In this document: piece after piece, positions 1 to 6,572 of the stretch | Numbering within the stretch: position 1 is the first letter of the stretch | Layout: each line of letters opens with the position of its first letter | Assembly: GCA_013329855.1 (NCBI GenBank) | Contig: DUJI01000102.1 | Location: 1-9,999, forward strand | DNA length: 9,999 nt | Direction: 5' to 3' | DNA from: Thermoplasmata archaeon | GTDB lineage: Archaea; Thermoplasmatota; Thermoplasmata; RBG-16-68-12 | The notes under the pieces: generated by a model | What the model was told of the DNA's origin: nothing | The model's database searches: none | What the model saw: only the letters and a program-made list of their open reading frames with translations | Made by a program: the position numbers and the translations under genes

Positions 1-902
1 GGCCCGAGGAGGGCGTCCGCCGCGAGGCCGAGGAGGAGACGGGCGTGCCCATCGTCTTGGATGGTCCGCTCAACGTGTACGTCTCCGGGTTCCCCGGAAA
101 ACCCTCGTACACCCTGGGCTTCCTCTTCAAGGGCCACGTGACCTCCGAGGCGTTCCGCGTCAAGCCGGACGAAATCGAGCGTGTGGACTGGTTCACCGTG
201 GACAAGGCGCTCACGCTGACCCGCAACCCGTTCGCGAAGTGGGGGCTCGTGGACTTTTTCCTGCAGTCCGCGGAGGCGAGGCGCGCGTTGCACGTGAAGC
301 GGCACGGGCTGTCGGACCGCGCGGAGCGAGCCGTGCGGCCCACGGTCTTCCTGGACCGCGACGGCGTGATCAACCGCGGGCGACGCGGCTACGTCCGGAC
401 GCCCGAGGCCTTCGAGTTCCTGCCCGACGCCATCCAAGGGATGAAACGGCTCCAGGATGCGGGATGGCGACTCGTCATCGTGACGAACCAGGACATGATG
501 GGCTGGAAGCTCGTCCCGGAGCGGCAGCTCCGGCGGATCCACGAGGCCATGCTGAAGGGACTCCGCAAGGAGGGCGTGTCGCTCGCGGAGATTTACTTCT
601 GCCCGCACCACGTCCTCTCGGACTGCGCGTGCCGCAAGCCGCGCCCGGGCATGCTCCTCGCCGCCGCGCGAGACCTCGGCGTCCACCCGCGGGAGGCCTG
701 GATGGTCGGAGACAAGGTCCTCGACCTCGAACTCGGCCGGGCTTTCGGCTGCCGCGTTGCGTGGGTCGGTCCCAAGGAGTGGCGCGCCCGGTTCGCCCGA
801 GAGGCCGCCGCGTGGCGGCCCGACGTGGTCGCGGACGGCCTGTTGCCCGCGGCCCAGTCCATCGTCCGCCGGAGCGCCCGGATGGATCCGCGCGACGTGT
901 GA
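1..902 (+). CDS. Nudix hydrolase-HAD phosphatase fusion protein, 5' end missing
   Basis: The gene enters from the left edge; codons are in frame from position 3 and the stop is TGA at 900-902, leaving 299 residues. The first codons read PEEGVRREAEEETGV, the second half of a Nudix box (REUxEExGU), so the Nudix catalytic helix is cut by the window edge and the GTG at 45 is not the start. After roughly 95 Nudix residues and a short basic linker comes a HAD subclass IIIA phosphatase. It shows FLDRDGVIN near 348 (nucleophile Asp and acid/base Asp), VTNQ near 480 (motif II), a zinc-binding CPHH-x4-CAC followed by RKPRPGM near 600, and MVGDKVLDLELG near 702 (motif IV). The CxH/CxC zinc loop is typical of GmhB heptose-bisphosphate phosphatases and HisB-type histidinol phosphatases, so the substrate is probably a small phosphorylated sugar or alcohol. 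Inference: Nudix could cleave an NDP-linked substrate and HAD remove the remaining phosphate. The domain calls are firm; the substrate is unknown. Confidence 0.88.
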   Translation, partial: PEEGVRREAEEETGVPIVLDGPLNVYVSGFPGKPSYTLGFLFKGHVTSEAFRVKPDEIERVDWFTVDKALTLTRNPFAKWGLVDFFLQSAEARRALHVKRHGLSDRAERAVRPTVFLDRDGVINRGRRGYVRTPEAFEFLPDAIQGMKRLQDAGWRLVIVTNQDMMGWKLVPERQLRRIHEAMLKGLRKEGVSLAEIYFCPHHVLSDCACRKPRPGMLLAAARDLGVHPREAWMVGDKVLDLELGRAFGCRVAWVGPKEWRARFAREAAAWRPDVVADGLLPAAQSIVRRSARMDPRDV

Positions 903-922
903 CGCGGACTCGGGCCCGAACC

Positions 923-964
923 GTCCGAGGCCGGGATCGGTCGAGACCGTTGGCGCTCTCGGAC
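923..964. repeat. Nested inverted repeat between convergent genes
   Basis: GTCCGAG at 923-929 is exactly complementary to CTCGGAC at 958-964. Inside lies a second small hairpin, CGGT (938-941) with ACCG (946-949) around CGAG. It sits in the 85-base gap between the stop of the Nudix-HAD gene (902) and the stop of the minus-strand membrane protein gene (988). It could act as a two-way structured 3' end, but there is no T-tract, which archaeal termination usually uses, so a terminator role is only a guess. Confidence 0.35.
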
Positions 965-987
965 AGTCGCACCCCGTGTGCCGAGCC

Positions 988-1839
988 CTAGCCGGGCGGC
1001 AGGGGCGACCCCCGCCGCTCGGGAATGCGACCCTGGACGATGCGGGCCCAGGCCACGTAGGCCGCTCCGGCCGCCAAGAGGTCCGGGAGGATGTCCAGGA
1101 GGCGCAGGGAGTTGAGCTGGTTGTCGAGGGCGATCAGCGGTCCCAGGTCCGGCGGGCTGCCGACGAACGCGCTGGCCACGGCGTTCCCGAGCTGACCCGT
1201 GATGACCGCCCACACCACGCCGAGGATCACGAAGGACGAGACGAAGGACGCCCAGATCAGAATCTTCCCGGGCAGGTCGAGCAACGCCCAGAGGAAAAGG
1301 ACGGTCGCCAGTCCCGAGAAGATGCCGACGATTACCGAACCGATGAGGAAACCGTCGAATGCGCTCACCACGGCGGACGCCGCCTCGGTGGCCGGAAGGG
1401 AGGCCGCGGTCTCGATGGAGCTCAGGAAGGACCCCGCCAGGAGGAACGCGCCGACCAGCCCGATCACGTACAGGACGATGGCAATCAGGACGTTCCTCTC
1501 ATGAGCTGCACCGAACGCTTGGCGCCCCAGGATGACGAGGATCGCGCCGATGAGGACGAGGAGCCCGCCGAGGATGGAGATGACCGGGATCCAGCCGATC
1601 GCGGAGCCGGCGGCGAGCAGGAGAACGCCCGTCCTCGTCCGGTCGACCTCTCGCCGGCGGGCATAGCTGACTGGGGTGCCCGTGGTCCAGGGTGGGTAGC
1701 TGGCAGCCGCAGGCGGGAGCACAGTCGTCGGCGTGCCGACCGAGAATCCGCGGTACGCCGCGCCGGAGAGGGGCGTGCCGCAATAGGGGCAGAAGGCAAA
1801 GCTCGCATCCGGCGTCCTCCCGCACCTCCGGCACGTCAC
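988..1839 (-). CDS. Zinc-ribbon multi-pass membrane protein, function unknown
   Basis: About 283 residues if translation starts at GTG 1839, giving MTCRRCG with the zinc ribbon at the extreme N-terminus, as usual in this architecture. The frame stays open to a TTG at 1950, but those extra residues look non-coding and overlap the presumed promoter. Residues C3, C6, C17 and C20 form a Cx2C-x10-Cx2C ribbon. Residues about 25-65 are a Pro/Thr/Ser/Ala-rich flexible linker ending in RRR. Hydrophobic stretches near 71-106, 116-139, 164-188, 190-214 and 249-267 give five or six membrane helices. The protein ends in a short basic, proline-rich tail. It resembles the many archaeal proteins with a zinc ribbon in front of a membrane domain; I do not recognise a specific family and assign no function. 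It is divergent from the aldehyde dehydrogenase gene. A GGAGGGAA motif on the minus strand (1863-1856) lies 16 bases before the GTG, rather far, so the start is moderately secure. Confidence 0.75.
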   Translation of the reverse strand: MTCRRCGRTPDASFAFCPYCGTPLSGAAYRGFSVGTPTTVLPPAAASYPPWTTGTPVSYARRREVDRTRTGVLLLAAGSAIGWIPVISILGGLLVLIGAILVILGRQAFGAAHERNVLIAIVLYVIGLVGAFLLAGSFLSSIETAASLPATEAASAVVSAFDGFLIGSVIVGIFSGLATVLFLWALLDLPGKILIWASFVSSFVILGVVWAVITGQLGNAVASAFVGSPPDLGPLIALDNQLNSLRLLDILPDLLAAGAAYVAWARIVQGRIPERRGSPLPPG

Positions 1840-1886
1840 CGTGGAAGCCAGGCCGTTCCCTCCGCGGCCGACGATGAGTTCCTGAC

Positions 1887-1900
1887 GCCAAAAACATTGT
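1887..1900 (-). promoter_or_regulatory. Possible TATA-like element for the membrane protein gene
   Basis: On the minus strand this reads ACAATGTTTTTGGC, an AT-rich patch in very GC-rich surroundings. About 25 bases downstream would place the transcript start near 1865, giving a leader of roughly 25 bases before GTG 1839. It is not a good match to an archaeal TATA consensus, so this is tentative. Confidence 0.3.
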
Positions 1901-1945
1901 GTGGCCGCGCCGTCCGGGAGCCCGCGTTCCACACCGCACGTCGAC

Positions 1946-1959
1946 CGCAAACTCTTATC
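1946..1959 (+). promoter_or_regulatory. BRE/TATA-like promoter of the aldehyde dehydrogenase gene
   Basis: CGCAAACTCTTATC is an AT-rich island in front of the aldehyde dehydrogenase, with a purine-rich BRE-like upstream part and a weak TATA-like core (CTCTTAT). Its spacing predicts a transcript start near 1980, about 15 bases before ATG 1995. It faces away from the candidate promoter of the minus-strand membrane protein gene. Confidence 0.45.
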
Positions 1960-1983
1960 CCCTCGGCCCCTTGGGGCGTGGGC

Positions 1984-1989
1984 AGGTGA
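1984..1989 (+). promoter_or_regulatory. Shine-Dalgarno site deciding the aldehyde dehydrogenase start
   Basis: AGGTGA lies five bases before ATG 1995 and matches the complement of the archaeal 16S rRNA 3' end. It favours ATG 1995 over the in-frame GTG at 1986, which lies inside the motif. Confidence 0.6.
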
Positions 1990-1994
1990 CCCGG

Positions 1995-3491
1995 ATGGTC
2001 CAGGAGTACGGCCTCTTCATCCACGGGAAATGGCGGGCGTCCAAGGGGAAGCGGTTCGAGACCCGGAACCCCGCCACGGGCGAGGTCCTCGCCACGTTCC
2101 CCCTGGCGACGGCGGACGAGGTGAACGCGGCGGTGAAGGCCGCGAAGGATGCGTTCGAGGGATGGCGAAAGACGCCCGCCCCGCGTCGCGGGGAGATCCT
2201 CCTGGAGGCCGCCCGGATCCTGAAGCGCAAGAAGGAGGAGCTGGGCCGCATCGTGACGTCCGAGATGGGCAAGGTCATCGCCGAAGGACGAGGCGACGTC
2301 CAAGAGGCCATCGACTTCTACACGTACGCCGCGGGCGAGGGACGGCGCATGTTCGGGGAGACGGTCCCGTCCGAGCTGCCGAACAAGATGTGCATGACCC
2401 TGCGGATGCCTGTCGGCCCGGTCGGCCTGATCACTCCGTGGAACTTCCCCGTGGCCATCCCGGGATGGAAGAGCGGGGCCGCGTTGATCGCCGGTTGTCC
2501 CATCGTGTTCAAGCCGTCCTCCCTGACGCCCCTCTGCGCGGCGAAGTTCGTGGAGTGCCTCGACGAGGCGGGCTTCCCGCCCGGCGTGGTCAACATCGTG
2601 CCCGGCTACGGCACCACGGCCGGCCAGTACATGGCCGAGCACCCGGGAATCAACAAGATCGCCTTCACGGGCGGCGTGGACACCGGGAAGCATGTCTACG
2701 AGAGCGCCGCGAAGAAGATGATCAAGGTCGGTCTCGAGCTCGGCGGCAAGAACGCGATCATCGCCATGGACGACGCGAACGTGGAACTCCTCATGGACGG
2801 CGTCATGTTCGGCGCGTTCGGCACCGCGGGCCAGCGATGCACGGCGACGTCTCGCCTGATCGTCCACGAGAAGCTGTACGACCAGGTGGTCGACGAGCTC
2901 GCGGAGCGGGCCGAGAAGCTCCGCATCGGCAACCCCATCGACGAGAAGACGGACATGGGCCCCGTGGCCTCTGCCGACCAGGAGGCCAAGGTCCTCGAGT
3001 ACATCGGCATCGGGAAGCGGGAGGGCGACCAGCTCCTGACCGGCGGGAAGAAGCTTGCGGGCGGCCCGTACGACCGGGGCTTCTTCATCCAGCCCACCGT
3101 GTTCGCGGTGAACCGCAAGAAGCGTCTCGCCCTGGAGGAGATCTTCGGCCCCGTCCTGAGCGTCCTCAAGGCGAAGGACTACGAAGACGCAGTCGCCATC
3201 GCGAACTCCGTCCGGTACGGGCTGTCCTCCAGCATCTACACGAACGACCTGCGGTGGGCCTTCCGGGCCATGCAGGACCTCGAGGCGGGCATCACGTACG
3301 TGAACGCGCCGACCATCGGCGCGGAGGTCCAGCTGCCCTTCGGCGGCACGAAGGAGACCGGACCCACGGACACGCGGGAGGCCGGGACGACCGCCCTCGA
3401 GGAGTTCACGTACTGGAAGACGGTCTACGTGGACTACTCGGGCCGCCTGCAGAAGGCCCAGATCGACACGGCGAAGCTCGTGGGCGAGTAG
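1995..3491 (+). CDS. Aldehyde dehydrogenase family protein (NAD(P)+-dependent)
   Basis: A full-length soluble aldehyde dehydrogenase of 498 residues, the usual size. It oxidises an aldehyde to the acid with reduction of NAD(P)+. Visible hallmarks are the ITPWNFP segment with N150, FKPSS with K173, FTGGVDTG at 224-231 in the nucleotide-binding domain, the general base E248 in LELGGKN, the nucleophile C282 in GQRCT, and E382 in EEIFGP. Position 176, three residues after the cofactor lysine, is Ser; NAD+-preferring members usually have Glu there, so NADP+ use is plausible (inference). The region AAGEGRRMFGETVPSE and the C-terminal PTIGAEVQLPFGG recall the semialdehyde dehydrogenase branch (for example 2-oxoglutarate semialdehyde or succinate semialdehyde enzymes), but the substrate cannot be fixed from sequence. 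The gene stands alone: divergent from the membrane protein gene, and convergent with the class II fumarase, with 15 bases between stop codons. ATG 1995 is chosen because of the Shine-Dalgarno site. Confidence 0.93.
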   Translation: MVQEYGLFIHGKWRASKGKRFETRNPATGEVLATFPLATADEVNAAVKAAKDAFEGWRKTPAPRRGEILLEAARILKRKKEELGRIVTSEMGKVIAEGRGDVQEAIDFYTYAAGEGRRMFGETVPSELPNKMCMTLRMPVGPVGLITPWNFPVAIPGWKSGAALIAGCPIVFKPSSLTPLCAAKFVECLDEAGFPPGVVNIVPGYGTTAGQYMAEHPGINKIAFTGGVDTGKHVYESAAKKMIKVGLELGGKNAIIAMDDANVELLMDGVMFGAFGTAGQRCTATSRLIVHEKLYDQVVDELAERAEKLRIGNPIDEKTDMGPVASADQEAKVLEYIGIGKREGDQLLTGGKKLAGGPYDRGFFIQPTVFAVNRKKRLALEEIFGPVLSVLKAKDYEDAVAIANSVRYGLSSSIYTNDLRWAFRAMQDLEAGITYVNAPTIGAEVQLPFGGTKETGPTDTREAGTTALEEFTYWKTVYVDYSGRLQKAQIDTAKLVGE

Positions 3492-3506
3492 GCCGCTCGC
3501 GGGCCT

Positions 3507-4925
3507 TCAGCCGCCCGCTCCTCCCATGACGTCCTTGCTCGGCGCGGTCAGGTGCTTCGGGTCGAGGACCTTCTCGGCCTCCTCCTTGGTCAGGAGGCCC
3601 TTCTCGACCACGATCTCCTTCACGGACTTCCCGGTCCGCCCGGCCTCCTTGGCGATCTCCGCGGCCTTCTCGTAGCCGATGATCGGGTTCAGCTTCGTCG
3701 AGATCGCGGGGCTGGACTCCGCGTACTTCAGGAGGAGGTCCACGTTGGCCGTGATCCCGTCGATGCACTTGTGCGCGAACACCTTGGCCACGTTGGACAG
3801 GAGCTCGATGTTCTGCTGGAGCCGCTGGGACATCACGGGCATCATCGTGCAGAGGTCCAAGTTGGAGTGCGTGTTCGCCACGCCGATCGCGACGTCGTTG
3901 CCCATGACGGTCACAGCGACTTGCATGACCGCCTCGGGGATGACCGGGTTCACCTTGCCGGGCATGATGGACGACCCGGGCTGGATCGCGGGCAGGTTGA
4001 TCTCCCGGAGGCCCGTGTGGGGACCCGAGGACAGCCACCGCAGGTCGTTGGCGATCTTGAGCGTGGAGACCGCGACGGTCCGGATCGAGCCGCTCACCTC
4101 GACCAGGGCGTCCTGGGCCATCTGGGCCTCGAAGTGGTTGTCCGCGACGCGGAACTTCGCGTTGGTCGCGCCGCCGATCTTCTCCACGACGCGTCCGGGG
4201 AAGTCGGGGTGGCTGTTGATCCCCGTGCCCACCGCGGTCCCGCCGATGGCGAGCTCCGTGAGGGACGCCCGGGACGCGGTCACGCGGCGGATGCCGTGGT
4301 CGATCTGGCTCTGGTATCCGGAGAACTCCTGACCCAGGCGGATGGGCGTCGCGTCCATGAGGTGGGTGCGTCCCGACTTGACCACGGGGTCGAACTCCTT
4401 CGCCTTCCGCGCGAGGCTGTCCTCGAGCTCCCGGAGCGCGGGGAGCAGGTCCTGGTCGATCGCGATGACCGCGGCCACGTGGATGGCCGTCGGGATCACG
4501 TCGTTGGACGACTGCCCCATGTTCACGTGGTCGTTCGGGTGGATGGACCCCTTCTCGCCCAGCGCGGTGCCCAGGATCTCGTTGGCCCGGTTCGCGATGA
4601 CCTCGTTCGCGTTCATGTTGGTCGACGTGCCGCTTCCCGTCTGGTAGATGTCCAGGGGGAACTGATCGTCCAGCTTCCCGTCCATGACCTCCTGGGACGC
4701 CTGGACGATCGCCTTGCCGAGCTTGGAATCCAGGAGCCCGAGCTCCATGTTCGTCTGGGCGGAGGCCATCTTGATCAGGCCCAGTGAGTAGATGAACCGC
4801 CGGCCGAAGCGGATCCCGCTGATGGGGAAGTTCTCGATCGCGCGCTGCGTCTGGGCGCCCCAATAGGCGCTCTTGGGAACCTTGAGCTCCCCGAGGAAGT
4901 CCTTCTCCGTACGATACTCTGTCAT
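3507..4925 (-). CDS. fumC: Class II fumarate hydratase (FumC type)
   Basis: 472 residues; interconverts fumarate and (S)-malate in the citric acid cycle without a metal cluster, as a cytosolic homotetramer in this superfamily. The residue numbering aligns without gaps to the known E. coli FumC active site: T100 (GSGT), S139-S140-N141 (GQSSND), T187-H188 (GRTH), the catalytic loop S318 in GSSIMPGKVNP, K324 and N326. The second-site residues H129, N131 and D132 (HPND) are present, but Gly replaces Arg at 126. Some segments resemble aspartate ammonia-lyase (STNMNANEVIANRA, HPNDHVNM, KVNPVIPEAV). The SSN triplet is the fumarase form, where aspartases usually have STN, so fumarase is preferred; aspartase activity is the main alternative. 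The C-terminal domain (IIGYEKAAEIAKEA onward) is complete. ATG 4925 fits the family N-terminus and lies about 35 bases downstream of a TATA-like site. The gene is divergent from a class I fumarase. Confidence 0.9.
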   Translation of the reverse strand: MTEYRTEKDFLGELKVPKSAYWGAQTQRAIENFPISGIRFGRRFIYSLGLIKMASAQTNMELGLLDSKLGKAIVQASQEVMDGKLDDQFPLDIYQTGSGTSTNMNANEVIANRANEILGTALGEKGSIHPNDHVNMGQSSNDVIPTAIHVAAVIAIDQDLLPALRELEDSLARKAKEFDPVVKSGRTHLMDATPIRLGQEFSGYQSQIDHGIRRVTASRASLTELAIGGTAVGTGINSHPDFPGRVVEKIGGATNAKFRVADNHFEAQMAQDALVEVSGSIRTVAVSTLKIANDLRWLSSGPHTGLREINLPAIQPGSSIMPGKVNPVIPEAVMQVAVTVMGNDVAIGVANTHSNLDLCTMMPVMSQRLQQNIELLSNVAKVFAHKCIDGITANVDLLLKYAESSPAISTKLNPIIGYEKAAEIAKEAGRTGKSVKEIVVEKGLLTKEEAEKVLDPKHLTAPSKDVMGGAGG

Positions 4926-4956
4926 GACGAGCCCCGCGATTCCGACAGGGGACAGC

Positions 4957-4970
4957 CCGTATTAACCTTG
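4957..4970 (-). promoter_or_regulatory. BRE/TATA-like promoter of fumC
   Basis: The minus strand reads CAAGGTTAATACGG, with a purine-rich BRE-like part followed by TTAATAC. Standard archaeal spacing would start the transcript near 4937, leaving about 12 bases before ATG 4925. Confidence 0.5.
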
Positions 4971-4983
4971 CCCAGTCGCGGGG

Positions 4984-4998
4984 GGAAATATGTATTCC
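4984..4998 (+). promoter_or_regulatory. TATA-like promoter of the class I fumarase genes
   Basis: GGAAATATGTATTCC is an AT-rich patch in the 128-base gap between the divergent fumarase genes. It contains AAATATG as a TATA-like core and is itself near-palindromic (GGAA with TTCC at the ends, one extra A in the left arm). A transcript start near 5015 would leave about 40 bases before GTG 5054. It lies about 14 bases from the opposite-facing fumC TATA site. Confidence 0.45.
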
Positions 4999-5053
4999 AC
5001 GGGCCGAGGGTTCATGCTCCTCGCGGCCGCCTCGGGACGCGAGGCGGAGCGGC

Positions 5054-5895
5054 GTGCGTACGATTTCCACGGATCAGGTCCGGCAGACGGTCCGCGACCT
5101 GTACAAGCAGGCCTGCGTCGTGATCAATCCCGAGCTCAAGGCCGCCTTCGCCAAGGCGGCTCAGGAGGAGCCCTCGCCCCAAGGTCGCGAGATTCTGTCC
5201 ATGCTCGTGGCCAACTCCGAGCTGGCCCAGCGGGAGAACCTCCCCATGTGCCAGGACACGGGGATCGCCGTGGTCTTCCTGGAGCTCGGCGAGGACGTCC
5301 GGTTCGACCAACCCGGTCTCCTGGAGGCGGTGAACCAGGGCGTGCGCGAGGCGCACAAGGAGCAGTACCTCCGCGCCTCCCTCGTGAAGGACCCCCTGCG
5401 CCGCGGGAACACGGGCGACAACACGCCCGCCATGGTCCACCTGGACCTCGTCCCCGGGGACCACCTGAAGATCGTCGTGGGGGCCAAGGGGACGGGCGCG
5501 GAGAACATGTCCAAGACGAAGATCATGAGCCCCTCCGCCGGCGTCGAGGGCGCCAAGCAGTTCCTCCTGGAAACCGTGAAGGCCGCCGGGCCGAACGCGT
5601 GCCCGCCCCTCGTCCTCGGCATGGGATCGGCGGTAACTTCGAGGAGGTCACGCTCCTCGCGAAGCGGGCCCTGTACCGTCCCCTGGGGGCGCCGAACCAG
5701 GACCCCTACTATGCCAATCTCGAGAAGGAATGGCTCGCGGCCGTGAACCGACTCGGCGTGGGCCCGCAGGGTCTTGGGGGCGGCACGACCGCCCTCGCCC
5801 TGCACATCGAGGCGAAGCCCTGCCACATCGGCGCCCTGCCCGTGGCCGTGAACATCGACTGCCACGCGCACCGCCACAAGGAGGCGATCCTGTGA
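5054..5895 (+). CDS. Class I fumarase alpha subunit, interrupted by a one-base frameshift
   Basis: This is the iron-sulfur (4Fe-4S) hydro-lyase subunit that, with beta, converts fumarate and malate. From GTG 5054 the protein runs normally through LPMCQDTG (C66), RRGNTGDNTPAMVH, GAKGTGAENMSK and ACPPLVLGMG (C183). It then loses frame: the original frame continues as nonsense to a stop at 5744-5746. The rest of the family (IGGNFEE, LAKRALYRPLG, LGGGTTALALHIE, KPCHIGALPVAVN with the third Cys) follows in the +1 register from ATC 5626 to the stop at 5893-5895. Adding one base to the GGG at 5623-5625 restores a 280-residue protein, the normal length, with all three cluster cysteines. The cause is therefore a single-base deletion, either a sequencing or assembly error or a real mutation. 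The encoded truncated product would lack C257. The related L(+)-tartrate dehydratase alpha subunit is an alternative; the neighbouring fumC and citric acid cycle genes favour fumarase. Confidence 0.88.
5878..5884 (+). promoter_or_regulatory. Strong Shine-Dalgarno site for the fumarase beta subunit
   Basis: AAGGAGG lies seven bases before GTG 5892, inside the 3' end of the alpha gene. It fixes the beta start at the GTGA overlap with the alpha stop codon. Confidence 0.7.
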
Positions 5896-6461
5896 GCGAC
5901 GCGATCGAGCTGCGGCCCCCGCTCAAGGACGCGGACGTCGCCTCCCTGAAGATCGGGGACCGCGTCGTCATCCGCGGCACGATCTACGGCGCACGGGACG
6001 CAGCGCACAAGAAGATGGTCGAGTTGCTGGACCATGGCCAGCCCCTCCCCGTGGACCTCCACGGCGGCATCCTGTACTACGTCGGGCCGACGCCCGCCCC
6101 GCCCGGCCGGGCCATCGGGGCCGCGGGGCCCACGACGTCCCTCCGGATGGACGCCTACGCGCCGCGGATGTACGAGTACGGCGTCAAGGCCACTATCGGG
6201 AAGGGCTATCGCAACCAGGCCGTGATCGACAGCCTCGTGAAGCACAAGGCCGTCTACCTGATCGCGGTGGGAGGCCTCGGCGCCACGCTCTCGGGCTGCA
6301 TCAAGGCCGCGAAGGTCATCGCCTACCCCGAACTCGGCACGGAGGCTCTGTGGGAGTTCCACGTGGAAGACTTCCCCGCCATCGTCGCGAACGACTCCCA
6401 GGGGCGGGACGCGTACAAAGAGGGCCAAGAGGTCTGGGCCAAGAAGCTCGCCGTGGCCTGA
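5892..6461 (+). CDS. Class I fumarase beta subunit
   Basis: 189 residues, the usual size for the separate C-terminal subunit of two-part class I fumarases; it contributes substrate-binding residues to the shared active site. Visible family features are GDRVVIRGTIYGARDAAHKK near the N-terminus, LHGGILYYVGP, GPTTSLRMDAYAP (substrate-binding segment), a KGYRN loop, VGGLGATLSGCIK, and the ALWEFHVEDFPAIV segment near the C-terminus. The start GTG 5892 overlaps the alpha stop in a GTGA arrangement and follows an AAGGAGG ribosome site, so alpha and beta are translationally coupled. The intact, normally spaced beta gene argues that the alpha frameshift is recent or artificial. The related tartrate dehydratase beta subunit is the alternative assignment. 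Confidence 0.92.
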   Translation: MSDAIELRPPLKDADVASLKIGDRVVIRGTIYGARDAAHKKMVELLDHGQPLPVDLHGGILYYVGPTPAPPGRAIGAAGPTTSLRMDAYAPRMYEYGVKATIGKGYRNQAVIDSLVKHKAVYLIAVGGLGATLSGCIKAAKVIAYPELGTEALWEFHVEDFPAIVANDSQGRDAYKEGQEVWAKKLAVA

Positions 6462-6553
6462 CCTCCATTCCCACGGACGCTCCTTCCGGTCCACACACCC
6501 GAAATCCCCGCGGGGCGGGTGCGCGCCTGTCACTGCAGGCGATGACAAGCCCT

Positions 6554-6572
6554 CATATAATCCCGTTATATT
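6554..6572 (+). promoter_or_regulatory. Twin TATA boxes arranged as an inverted repeat before tfb
   Basis: ATATAA (6555-6560) and TTATAT (6566-6571) are exact reverse complements separated by TCCCG, making a dyad of two TATA-like boxes. The upstream box predicts a transcript start near 6584 and the downstream box near 6595. The 145 bases between the fumarase beta stop and the chosen tfb start hold no gene; this AT-rich dyad is their most striking content. A second, imperfect dyad (CCCCGCAC at 6576-6583 with GTGGGGG at 6592-6598) lies over the expected transcript start. Confidence 0.6.

Noticed and set aside
757..1989. Plus-strand open frame opposite the zinc-ribbon membrane protein
   Set aside because: Its predicted product is a low-complexity charged sequence with no domain, while the minus strand gives a zinc ribbon and clear membrane helices.
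1901..3529. Second plus-strand open frame across the aldehyde dehydrogenase
   Set aside because: Arg/Gly/Pro-rich +1-type shadow; the aldehyde dehydrogenase frame has all catalytic motifs.
3406..5070. Open frame of about 550 codons on the minus strand overlapping fumC in another frame
   Set aside because: It is a Pro/Arg/Gly-rich frame-shifted shadow of fumC with no recognisable motif.
4990..5625. Upstream part of the open frame that contains the C-terminal half of fumarase alpha, read as a separate gene from ATG 4990
   Set aside because: Before 5626 this frame is a shadow of the true alpha frame; only the portion after 5626 is fumarase-like, so it is explained by the frameshift.
5620..5630. 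Programmed ribosomal frameshifting in fumarase alpha
   Set aside because: No slippery heptamer or obvious downstream structure is seen, and the family does not use recoding; a one-base deletion in a G run is the simpler explanation.
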